Below, piece by piece: positions 33,883-41,683 of a DNA stretch of 55,277 nt. A program made the position numbers and the translations under genes. Under the pieces are notes generated by a model. It was given only the letters and a program-made list of their open reading frames with translations. It had not been told where the DNA came from and made no database searches. The stretch is from the NCBI RefSeq assembly GCF_001293525.1, contig NZ_BBYR01000022.1, positions 1 to 55,277 of the forward strand, in the 5' to 3' direction. Every line of letters starts with the position of its first letter. Position 1 is the stretch's first letter. This DNA comes from Pseudideonella sakaiensis (GTDB taxonomy: Bacteria; Pseudomonadota; Gammaproteobacteria; Burkholderiales; Burkholderiaceae_C).

Positions 33883-35250
33883 TCAGCCCGGCGTCCTTCG
33901 CTTGTCCGAACGGCGTGGCGCGCGGCCGAGGCCGACCTCGCCTTCCAGCAAGGCCTCGTCCTGCTCGGCCTCGGGCCACAGCGCGGGGAAGTAGAACCTG
34001 AGCGCGTGGCGCGGGATGGCGAAGCGCAGGCTCCCGTAGCTGGAGTCCGTCGCCACGAAGCCGCGGTGCAGCAAGGCCGAGATGAGGGACGTGGCCACGC
34101 GTTCACCCAGGCCGGTCATGGCCTTGAAGTCGGCGCGGCCGAGCTCACCCTGTGTGGCAAAGAGGTAGTGCAGCGGGATGAGTGCCTCCTCCCGGACGCC
34201 GGACTTCACCACGGCGGTCTCGTACGCCAGGGCGGCCTGGATGCGGTCGCGCATGCCGCCGACGTCGAGTTGCCGGGCCATGAACGCCACCTGGTCCGTG
34301 CAGACCTGGAGCGTGTACCCGATCCATTCGACCAGGCCGGCCTGCGTGAGGTTGCCGCGACCGCCCAGGTCACCACGGCGGTGCTCGTCCGCGGCCTGCA
34401 GCAGCGCCTTGTACGTCGCCTCGGTGCGCGCAAAGCCCCGCAGGGGAGACCACAGCCCATTGGTCAAGCCCCATCCGTGCAGCAGCAGGTGGGTGTGCAG
34501 CCGCGCGACGCGGCCGTTCCCGTCCAGGAACGGGTGCATCCAGGCCAGGCGGTGATGCGCGGCGGCCAGCGCGACCAACGAGGCCTCGCCCCGACGGGTC
34601 CCGGCGTAGACCTGCTGCCAGCGCTGCAGGAAGCGCGGCAGGGCCTCCCAGGTCGGCGCTTCGTGCCGGCCGATGGCCACACCCCGCTGTCGCAGCTCGC
34701 CGGGCACCATGACGCTGCCGTCGGCGAGCCTGAGGTCGTCAGCAGGCAGGTCGCGGAAGAGCTCCCGGTGCAGCCAGGTCAGCGCCTCGGTCGAGTACAG
34801 CCAGCGGGTCGCCTGGTCGCCGTCGTCGGCCAGCCGGCGGTTCAGCTCGCCCTCGCAGAGCGCTTCCGTCCGGATGTGGGCCACCGCCAGCCGCTGCCTG
34901 CGAGCCAGGTCGGCGTTGGCAGAGAAGTCCTGCTGAAGGGCACGCTCGATGTCGCTGGGCCGGGTGTGTTCACCCTCGATGCGGTTCGTGTAGTACGAGT
35001 TCATGCTGCGCAAGCGCTTGCGCAGTTCGGACGGGGCCGCCTTGCCCGAAGCCGACCCCAACGCGGTGGCCTGGCGTGTGAGGTCGCTGGCCGCTTCCAG
35101 CAGCGGCGCGAGCGCCGCCTCGGACGCCTGCCGCTGAAAAGCAAAACGGCGACCTCGCTGAGGTCGCCGTCGTTGGTCAGTGCCTGTCGCACTTGCTCGC
35201 TTCAGCCGCCTTCGCCCGGCCCGGCCAAGCCCTGCAGCCCGGCCTGCCAT
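33883..35250 (-). CDS. Fic family protein, 5' end uncertain
   Basis: Fic-domain enzyme, expected to attach AMP to a target protein. The active-site motif H-P-F-L-D-G-N-G-R-V-A-R is intact, and an inhibitory motif of the (S/T)xxxE(G/N) type appears upstream as T-N-R-I-E-G, so the protein should be self-restrained. A C-terminal winged-helix-like region follows. The recognisable N-terminal Fic region begins near 35140, directly after a hairpin terminator at 35146-35170. No ATG or GTG fits there. TTG 35061 cuts into it, and ATG 35250 overlaps hipA by 49 bp. The gene may have lost its true start. Confidence 0.75.
   Translation of the reverse strand: MAGRAAGLGRAGRRRLKRASATGTDQRRRPQRGRRFAFQRQASEAALAPLLEAASDLTRQATALGSASGKAAPSELRKRLRSMNSYYTNRIEGEHTRPSDIERALQQDFSANADLARRQRLAVAHIRTEALCEGELNRRLADDGDQATRWLYSTEALTWLHRELFRDLPADDLRLADGSVMVPGELRQRGVAIGRHEAPTWEALPRFLQRWQQVYAGTRRGEASLVALAAAHHRLAWMHPFLDGNGRVARLHTHLLLHGWGLTNGLWSPLRGFARTEATYKALLQAADEHRRGDLGGRGNLTQAGLVEWIGYTLQVCTDQVAFMARQLDVGGMRDRIQAALAYETAVVKSGVREEALIPLHYLFATQGELGRADFKAMTGLGERVATSLISALLHRGFVATDSSYGSLRFAIPRHALRFYFPALWPEAEQDEALLEGEVGLGRAPRRSDKRRTPG
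35131..35186. repeat. Left copy of about 55-bp hairpin repeat; terminator after hipA
   Basis: The core 35146-35170 is ACGGCGACCTC, GCT, GAGGTCGCCGT (11-bp perfect stem). On the minus strand it is followed by TTTTGCTTTT, making a good factor-independent terminator right after the hipA stop at 35202. The same core and flanking AGTGC-x-TG-xx-GCACTTG sequence recurs at 38374-38424. Confidence 0.65.
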
Positions 35251-36563
35251 CTGCCTTGCTGTCGTCGCAGCCCGTCGAAGATGGCCATGGCCGTGCGTTC
35301 GGGGAAGCCCGCCGGCAACAGGTTCTGCACTGCGGCGATGGCGGGCTCCACCCGGGCCACCATCGCCTGCATCGCCTCCCAGACAGCATCTGCCCCGCTG
35401 CGTTGAGCCAGCCCCTGCCAATGGCGCGTCTGGATGCGAGCGAGCTCGTAGTGGGCGTTGCGTGAGCGCACCGCCATCGCGAGCTTGGCCTCCTGCCAGG
35501 CGACCAGATTCGGCCCGTGGCCGATGACCGGCCACACCGAGATGACGTCGTACAGGGGCGTCATCCGGTAGCCGCCACCGGGCAACAGGAAGATGGAGAA
35601 GTTCTTGGCGTGTCCGTCGGTCGCCGCCAACAACCAGAAGGCCAGCTGGGCGCACAGGAAGTGACGGATGTCGGCCGGGGCGGTCCGGCTGCTCCGAAGC
35701 ACCTGCAGGCACTGAGCCATGCCCGGCCCGCGCTGGGCCTCGTACTTCTCGTGGGAGGCCCGACCCAGCACCTGGCAGAAGTCCTCCTGCGGGATGCGTG
35801 CGATCCAGCGGGGCGAGGTGTCGGTGCCATCGACCCACTGCCGGTCGAAGCGCTCCACCGCCAGCACCGTCTCGTCGTCGAAGGTGGCGATGTCCGTGGT
35901 CGCCACCGGCAGGCCCAGCTCGCGCAGCAGTTGCGCGCACAACCACTCGTTGTAGACCGAGTGCGTGAGGTCCAGGCGGCGGCCGCCCACCAGCCCCAGG
36001 GGCAGCTTGAGGATGTGCGTGGTCGGGGTCGCGCCGAGCGGTCGACACCATTGGCCGTCAACCCGCAGCAGCGCGGTCTTCTCCTGCGCGCCGGCAATCG
36101 AGATGCGCAGGTCGTCGGGGGGCTGGTCTGCCCCCAGGCCGGGTTCGGCTGCGACCCCACGCAAGTGCCGAGCGACGGCCTGGTCGTCCAAGGCCTCGCA
36201 CTCGACCCGGTCGAAGCCGATCGGTGGCTGCTCGGGGGGTAGCAACTGAACCGCGCCGACGCAATCGCGGCCGATGGCCTGCAGGAGCTCGAAGACATCG
36301 GTGGAGCCGACCTTGAAGCGTGCGCTGACCCTGCGGCGGATACGCTCGTCGTCCGGCAGGAGGTTGTCGAAGAAATTGGCTACCACCGGGCCGGCGACCG
36401 TGCGGTCCGGCGTGATGGGCAGCGACAGCGACAGCGGGCGCACCCGTGCAGACACCAGCCAGGATTCCTCGTAGACGAAGCGATGGCTGCCGGTGCGGCT
36501 GCGCTGCCAGGCGCCCACGCGCTCGCCGTTCATCCAGACCCAGAGTTCGCGGGCGTCAGCCAT
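35202..36563 (-). CDS. hipA: HipA family serine/threonine kinase toxin
   Basis: A 453-residue kinase, full length for HipA. In E. coli the enzyme phosphorylates glutamyl-tRNA synthetase and causes growth arrest. Features are the N-subdomain 1 (F-D-N-L-L-P-D near residue 65), the ejectable P-loop in S-I-A-G-A-Q-E-K (about 155), the catalytic segment T-D-G-H-A-K-N-F-S (about 318) and the metal-binding Asp in L-Y-D-V-I-S. It lies 74 bp downstream of the hipB-like gene in the usual order. Its targets here are unknown. Confidence 0.92.
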   Translation of the reverse strand: MADARELWVWMNGERVGAWQRSRTGSHRFVYEESWLVSARVRPLSLSLPITPDRTVAGPVVANFFDNLLPDDERIRRRVSARFKVGSTDVFELLQAIGRDCVGAVQLLPPEQPPIGFDRVECEALDDQAVARHLRGVAAEPGLGADQPPDDLRISIAGAQEKTALLRVDGQWCRPLGATPTTHILKLPLGLVGGRRLDLTHSVYNEWLCAQLLRELGLPVATTDIATFDDETVLAVERFDRQWVDGTDTSPRWIARIPQEDFCQVLGRASHEKYEAQRGPGMAQCLQVLRSSRTAPADIRHFLCAQLAFWLLAATDGHAKNFSIFLLPGGGYRMTPLYDVISVWPVIGHGPNLVAWQEAKLAMAVRSRNAHYELARIQTRHWQGLAQRSGADAVWEAMQAMVARVEPAIAAVQNLLPAGFPERTAMAIFDGLRRQQGRWQAGLQGLAGPGEGG

Positions 36564-36637
36564 GGCGCCCCCCTTTGGACTTGGCGTTCCTGGTCGCCTC
36601 CATTGCGCTGGGCATTGGCCTCACGCTCCTCATCTCC

Positions 36638-37015
36638 TCACCATTGGCCCCGTGGCTCGTCGTCAGGCGGGCCGTCCGAGGGTGTGCCGGGCGTCGACGC
36701 GGCCGGCTTGGTCCCGGTGGTCAGGGTGGCCGTCACCGTCGCTTTGGCCTGGGCATGCGCCTCCAGGTCGATGCTCGGGCTGGCTGCGGAGGGGGCGGTG
36801 GCGGTTTCGCGGACCACCACCTGCGCACCGAGCATCGCCAGGACCTGCAGCAGTTGCTCCACACTCACTGCACCGGGGTCGCGCTCGATGTCGGCCACAC
36901 GCGACTGCACGACGCCCAGGCGCCGGGCAAGGTCGGCTTGCGTCATCTTGCGAGACTTGCGCAAGGACTTCAGCAGTTGCTTCAGCTGGCTGGTGAGCTG
37001 GACGGCGTAGTCCAC
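36638..37015 (-). CDS. hipB: HipB-like XRE family antitoxin/repressor
   Basis: A 125-residue protein. A helix-turn-helix at about residues 20-70 (M-T-Q-A-D-L-A-R-R-L-G-V then S-R-V-A-D-I-E-R) is followed by an Ala/Thr/Pro-rich tail to the C-terminus. The tail is longer than in E. coli HipB. It should bind and inhibit HipA and repress its own promoter. The upstream 37021-37120 stretch is AT-rich and holds repeated TATCGC/GCGATA half-sites. Confidence 0.88.
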   Translation of the reverse strand: MDYAVQLTSQLKQLLKSLRKSRKMTQADLARRLGVVQSRVADIERDPGAVSVEQLLQVLAMLGAQVVVRETATAPSAASPSIDLEAHAQAKATVTATLTTGTKPAASTPGTPSDGPPDDEPRGQW

Positions 37016-37020
37016 GATGT

Positions 37021-37120
37021 TTATCGGCTAGAGGTGATTTTTGAAGCATATCGCTTTAACACGATCAAAGCAAGAAATCGTCTTAGGGCGATAAGTCGAA
37101 GTAATCTCCCTTGAGCGATA
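37021..37120. promoter_or_regulatory. Candidate operator region with TATCGC/GCGATA half-sites
   Basis: TATCGC at 37049-37054, GCGATA at 37088-37093 and again at 37115-37120, with TTATCGG at 37021, lie between hipB and the divergent XRE/ImmA gene. An inverted GCTTT-N9-AAAGC is also present. E. coli HipB binds TATCC-N8-GGATA, so related half-sites for this HipB are plausible; the spacing differs. Confidence 0.4.
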
Positions 37121-37234
37121 TTTGGCGTGCCTGGACCGTTGCGAATCCCTCAGCTCAGATATCAGGCTGGCGCCAGCCAACTTGACCAAACTTGACCGCG
37201 AACCCTCGCAAACGTCCAGCTCATCAAGGAGACC

Positions 37235-38210
37235 ATGCGGGCCCTGGGCCTCACGGGCAAGGACGTCGGCGATGCGTGCGGAGTGACCAAGGAGGCCGCC
37301 TCTAACTGGCTCAAGGGCGAATCGATGCCCCGGCCGAGCAAGCTGATTGACCTGGCCGCCCTGCTGAAGGTGCCCGTCGAGCAACTCCTGGCGCCTGTCG
37401 AGGCGCGCCCGGAACCGGTGGTGGCCTACCGCATGCGCAACAACCGCGCACCCACCGTCGAGGCCCAGGAAGCCGGCGACGAGGTTGCGCGACATCTGCG
37501 GCAACGAGAAGGTCACGCACGACCACCTGTTCCAGCTCTTCGCCAAGATTGGCGTCATCCTGGTGCCGGTGTTCTGGGGCGGCGACCGCGAGGGGCATGA
37601 GAACGCGATGAGCGTCTACCTGCCTGACTCCCGCACGACCTGGGTGCTGTTCAACCTGGGATGCCGCATCGACGATTTCAGCTACTGGCTGGCCCACGAG
37701 CTCGGCCATGCACTGACCTTGCATGCCCTGCAATGCGACGACGGCGAAACGTTCGCAGAGCGCTCCGCCCAGAAGCTCTTGTTCCCGGAGTCGGTGGCCG
37801 CGAAGGCTTTGGAGGCCATTCGCGAAGCGGGCGACAAGATGGCGACCGCAAGCTGGTACGCAGGCAGCTTCGATGTGTCCATCGTCACGGTGGTCAAGGC
37901 AGCCGACAGGGTGGCCGGGAAGCGCGGTGAAGCACCTACGGGTCTGAACACCGGCCCGTTCTACGGCATGTGGAAGCGCAATCGCAGGAGCCTCCCGACG
38001 GCCGCGCAACAGCTGTTCGGAACGGACACGCCCGCACCACTCGAGTACATCGTGAAGAGCGAGGAGCTGTTTGACACGCCGGTCTTCCGTGCGCTGGCCA
38101 AATTCCAGCAGCTCGAGGGCCGCTCGCCTGTGTTCGTCGCCGCCACGCTGAACGTCAACATCGGCGACGGACTGGCGCTGTCTCAGGCTTTGGCCGAACT
38201 GTCCGACTGA
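37235..38210 (+). pseudogene. XRE helix-turn-helix / ImmA-IrrE metallopeptidase gene, frameshifted
   Basis: Two overlapping frames together look like one protein. The first (37235-37600) supplies a helix-turn-helix (G-V-T-K-E-A-A-S-N-W-L-K-G). The second, in the +1 frame from about 37485, supplies the zinc-protease region with H-E-L-G-H (near 37692-37706) and a downstream Glu. Proteins of this family usually join both parts, so a frameshift near 37460-37490 is likely. The second frame could start at TTG 37485 as a separate protease. Members relieve repression by cutting XRE repressors. It is divergent from hipBA. Confidence 0.7.
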
Positions 38211-38357
38211 CCGTCCGGCGGCGCCTCGCACCGTGGCCCCCTCAGAGACATCCCGCTCGGGCACGTCACCGGGCCTTGACGGGCACCGTGCTCGGCACAC
38301 GGCGGCACTGCTCGGCAGCACCGCGCACCGGCATTGCCAGTCTTTTGCCAGAAACCG

Positions 38358-38424
38358 GCTCCCAGAAGCAGGAACGGCGACCTCTGGGAGGCCGCCGTCT
38401 GCGCTAAGTGCTTGAAGCACTTGG
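38358..38424. repeat. Right copy of about 55-bp hairpin repeat, beyond tRNA-Phe
   Basis: ACGGCGACCTC, TGG, GAGGCCGCCGT (38374-38398; one mismatch in the stem) is followed by AGTGCTTGAAGCACTTG, which itself is a small palindrome. It ends about 10 bp from the 3' end of tRNA-Phe and could be its terminator. It matches the copy after hipA. Confidence 0.6.
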
Positions 38425-38433
38425 GGAATTTCT

Positions 38434-38509
38434 TGGTGGCCTGGGGCGGAATCGAACCACCGACACGCGGATTTTCAATCCGCTGCTCTACCAACTGAGC
38501 TACCAGGCC
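38434..38509 (-). tRNA. tRNA-Phe (anticodon GAA)
   Basis: A 76-nt cloverleaf read on the minus strand. The acceptor GGCCTGG pairs with CCAGGCC, the D-arm has GCTCAGTTGGTAGAGC, and the anticodon stem GCGGA/TCCGC encloses loop TTGAAAA with anticodon GAA. The T-arm has GGTTCGATTCC, discriminator A and an encoded CCA end. It lies beside the less GC-rich hip/fic block, as tRNA genes often mark island edges. Confidence 0.97.
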
Positions 38510-38574
38510 GAGCCCGGCAGTATAGCAGCCCGCTGCGGGCTTCCTCGCGGGCGGCGCGGGGGCCGGCCGCGCGG

Positions 38575-39261
38575 TCAGAGCCCGCCGCGGCGGTTGCGGC
38601 TGAGGTCGACGCCGAGCTGCTTGAGCTTGCGGTAGAGGTGGGTGCGCTCGAGCCCGGTCTTCTCGGCAACGCGGGTCATGCTGCCGTTCTCCTGCGCGAG
38701 GTGGAACTCGAAGTAGCTCTTCTCGAAGGCGTCGCGCGCCTCGCGCAGCGGGCGGTCGAGGTCGAAGCTCTGCTCGGACTGCGGCCCGGCGGGCGGCGGG
38801 TGGTGCAGGCCGGCGCCGGCATTGGCGTGGGCGCCGTCGACGTGGGCGGGGCCGTCGTGGCGGGCCGGGGCGCCGGGCAGCGGGGCGCTGCGGGCGTTCG
38901 GGCGGGCGAGGCCCTGCTCGACGGCGCGCAGCAGCTTCTGCAGCGTGATCGGCTTCTCGAGGAAGGCCATCGCGCCGTGCTTGGTGGCCTCGACGGCGGT
39001 GTCGATGGTGCCGTGGCCGCTCATCATGATGACGGGCATCGTCAGGCAGGCGGTGGCGCTCCACTCCTTGAGCAGCGTGATGCCGTCGACATCCGGCATC
39101 CAGATGTCGAGCAGCACCAGGTCGGGGCGGAGCTTCTCGCGCAGGGTCCGCGCCTGGGCCGCGTTCTCGGCGAGCTCGACGGTGTGGCCCTCGTCGGTCA
39201 GGATTTCCGACAGCAGCGCGCGGATGCCGAGTTCGTCGTCAACAACAAGGATGGTGGCCAT
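38575..39261 (-). CDS. NtrX-like response regulator without AAA+ domain
   Basis: A 228-residue regulator. The receiver domain covers residues 1-120, with phospho-acceptor Asp in L-V-L-L-D-I-W-M-P-D (about 52) and Lys in L-E-K-P. An Ala/His/Pro-rich linker follows, then a Fis-type helix-turn-helix at 195-222 (V-A-E-K-T-G-L-E-R-T-H-L-Y-R-K-L-K). The sigma-54-activating AAA+ domain of standard NtrX is absent, which gives a layout like ActR/RegA. It starts 6 bp after the sensor kinase gene, its evident partner. Confidence 0.9.
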   Translation of the reverse strand: MATILVVDDELGIRALLSEILTDEGHTVELAENAAQARTLREKLRPDLVLLDIWMPDVDGITLLKEWSATACLTMPVIMMSGHGTIDTAVEATKHGAMAFLEKPITLQKLLRAVEQGLARPNARSAPLPGAPARHDGPAHVDGAHANAGAGLHHPPPAGPQSEQSFDLDRPLREARDAFEKSYFEFHLAQENGSMTRVAEKTGLERTHLYRKLKQLGVDLSRNRRGGL

Positions 39262-39267
39262 GAACCC

Positions 39268-41661
39268 TCAGTGCGCCGGTCCCGGCGAGGCAGCCGCCTC
39301 GGGTGCGGAAACGGGGATCGGCGCGAGTCTTGAAAATGATATCGAAACTTGCGCCCCGCGGACCGCCCGTTCCGAGGGGAGAACGTCTGCCGCGCCGGGC
39401 TCGCCGACACCGGCCGGCCGATCGTCGACGCGGTTGGCGATGCGCACGCGGGCGCCGTGCTCCTCGGCGATCTTCTTCACCACCGCCAGGCCGAGGCCGG
39501 TGCCCTTGGATTTGGTGGTGACGTAGGGCTCGAAGGCGCGCTGCAGCACGGCGTCGGCGAAGCCGGGACCGTCGTCCAGCACCACCAGCCGCACCGCGCG
39601 CACCTCGCCGTGCTCGTTGCGGGCCAGCTCGGTGCGCACGGTGACCTGGGCCTGCGGCCGCTCGGCGACCGCGTCGAGCGCGTTCTGCACCAGGTTGTGG
39701 ATGACCTGGCGCAGCTGGGTGACGTCGCCGAGGATGGGCGGCAGCCCGCTGGCGGCCTCGACCTGCAGCCGCCCGGCCTCCTGCGCCCCGGCGTAGAGGC
39801 CGAGCACCTCCGTGACCAGGCCGTTCAGGTCGACCGGGTCCAGGCGCGCCGAGGGCAGGCGGGCGTAGTCGCGGAACTCGTCGACCAGGCGCTTCATCGC
39901 CTGGACCTGGCTGACGATGGTGCCGACCGAGCGCGCCAGCATCGCCTGGTCCGGCCCCTCCAGCCGGTGCTCGAGCTTGTGCTGCAGGCGCTCGGCCGAG
40001 AGCTGGATCGGCGTCAGCGGGTTCTTGATCTCGTGCGCCAGGCGCCGCGCGACCTCGCTCCAGGCCTGGCTGCGCTGCGCCGAGACCACCTCGGTGATGT
40101 CGTCGAAGACCAGCAGCCGCGCCGCCTGGGGCAGCGTGGCGCCGCGCACGAGCAGGGTCTGGCCCTGGCGCGCCGGCAGCCCGCCGGCCGGTGGCGGCGC
40201 GAGCTCGAAGGAGTCCTGCCACTGGTCGCGCTCGGCCGGGTCGGGGCTGCTGGCATGCAGCTCGAAGCGGCGCCACACCGCCTGGCCGAAGGCCTCCAGC
40301 CCCGCCACCTCGTCGAGCCGCTGGCCGCGCTGGGCCTGCAGCGGCGCGCGCAGGATGCGGGTGGCGCCCGGGTTGACGGTCTCGATGCGGCCGTCGCGGT
40401 CGAACACGATCACGCCGGCGCTGAGGTTGTCGAGGATGGTCTGCAGGTTGGTGCGCGCGGCCTCGAGCTGCGCCACGCTGCGGTCGACCAGGCCGCGCGC
40501 CTCCGACAGCTGCTCGGTCATCGCCGCGAAGGAGCGTGTCAGGCCGCCCAGCTCGTCGCGGGTGGCGGTGACGCGCTTGGCGCTCAGGTCGCCGCGCGCC
40601 ACCTGGCGCATGCCCTCGGCCAGCAGCAGCAGCGGGTGGGCGAGCTGGTTCGACAGCGTCACCGCCAGCACCAGCGCGCCGAACACCGCCAGGATCAGCG
40701 TCAGCGTGAGCGTGCCGATGTACATGCGGCGCAGGCCCTCGCGCGCCAGCGCGCGCTGCTGGTACTCGCGGTAGGCCGCCTGCACCGCCAGCGCGTTCGA
40801 CGCGAGCATGCTCGGCAGCACCTGGCTCACGTAGAGGAAGCGCTCCTGCTGGGCCAGGTCGACGTTGGCGCTGGGGATGTAGGCGAGCGCGCGGATGCGC
40901 GCGGCCGTGGCGGGCGCGGCCGCCGGCGCGGTGGCGCCCGGTCCGCTGCCCGTCGCCGCCGACGCGGCGGCAGCGGCCGCGCTTCCCCCGCCATCGTCGT
41001 CCAGCCCCTCGAGCTGGCTGACCACGCGCGACAGCCGGGCCTGCCGCAGCAGGGTCGGCGAGGGCCGCTCGGGCGCCAGCCCCAGGCCGGTGCCGCCGGC
41101 ACTGGCCAGCACCTGGCCGCTGGCGCCCACCAGCGCCACCTCCTGCACCGACAGCTGCTCGCGCAGCCGCTCCAGCGCCAGCGGCCGCGGGCCGGCGGAG
41201 CCCTCGCCCAGGCGCTCGGCCGCGAGGCGCGTCTTCTCGGCCAGGTCGTTGACCTGGGCGTCGAGCGTGCTGCGGCCGAGGTTCAGGCCGGCCTCGAGCG
41301 CGCCCTCCACCTTCACGTCGAACCAGCTCTCGATGCTGCGCGAGACGAACTGGAAGCTGACGGTGTAGATCAGCAGGCCCGGCAGCAGCCCGACCAGCGC
41401 GAAGATCCCGGCCAGCTTGAGCAGCAGCCGGCTGCCGAACTTGCCGCGCGCCACGCGCACCAGCAGGCGCAGCGCGGCGCTGCCGATCGCCACCACCAGC
41501 AGCAGCGCCACCACCACGTTGGCGCCGAACAGCCAGACGTAGTGGCGCTCGTAGACCGCGCGGTTGTTGGTGGCCAGCGCCAGCATGAAGGCCAGCACCA
41601 GGCCGGCGCCGGCGGTGGCGACCAGCGAGATGATCCAGGCCCAGCGGGTGGCGCGGGTCAT
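39268..41661 (-). CDS. NtrY-like sensor histidine kinase
   Basis: A 797-residue membrane kinase. Two to three segments lie at residues 8-125, then a periplasmic or sensory stretch with an Ala/Gly-rich insert, another segment near 310 and a HAMP linker. A PAS domain with I-L-D-N-L-S-A-G-V-I-V-F-D-R covers about 415-500. The dimerisation/phospho-His motif is A-H-E-I-K-N-P-L-T-P-I-Q (about 545), and the ATPase N-box is N-L-V-Q-N-A-L-D-A-V, with D-D-G-P-G-F and G-T-G-L-G-L-A. It is third in an operon rsmB-DUF4390-ntrY-ntrX. Confidence 0.93.
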   Translation of the reverse strand: MTRATRWAWIISLVATAGAGLVLAFMLALATNNRAVYERHYVWLFGANVVVALLLVVAIGSAALRLLVRVARGKFGSRLLLKLAGIFALVGLLPGLLIYTVSFQFVSRSIESWFDVKVEGALEAGLNLGRSTLDAQVNDLAEKTRLAAERLGEGSAGPRPLALERLREQLSVQEVALVGASGQVLASAGGTGLGLAPERPSPTLLRQARLSRVVSQLEGLDDDGGGSAAAAAASAATGSGPGATAPAAAPATAARIRALAYIPSANVDLAQQERFLYVSQVLPSMLASNALAVQAAYREYQQRALAREGLRRMYIGTLTLTLILAVFGALVLAVTLSNQLAHPLLLLAEGMRQVARGDLSAKRVTATRDELGGLTRSFAAMTEQLSEARGLVDRSVAQLEAARTNLQTILDNLSAGVIVFDRDGRIETVNPGATRILRAPLQAQRGQRLDEVAGLEAFGQAVWRRFELHASSPDPAERDQWQDSFELAPPPAGGLPARQGQTLLVRGATLPQAARLLVFDDITEVVSAQRSQAWSEVARRLAHEIKNPLTPIQLSAERLQHKLEHRLEGPDQAMLARSVGTIVSQVQAMKRLVDEFRDYARLPSARLDPVDLNGLVTEVLGLYAGAQEAGRLQVEAASGLPPILGDVTQLRQVIHNLVQNALDAVAERPQAQVTVRTELARNEHGEVRAVRLVVLDDGPGFADAVLQRAFEPYVTTKSKGTGLGLAVVKKIAEEHGARVRIANRVDDRPAGVGEPGAADVLPSERAVRGAQVSISFSRLAPIPVSAPEAAASPGPAH

Positions 41662-41683
41662 GCGGCGCGGGACCGGGCGGCGC

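Noticed and set aside
33700-38433. Integrative element with integrase and attachment sites at tRNA-Phe
   Set aside because: No integrase, transposase or repeat of the tRNA 3' end was found. The only flanking repeat is the hairpin element, reported separately.
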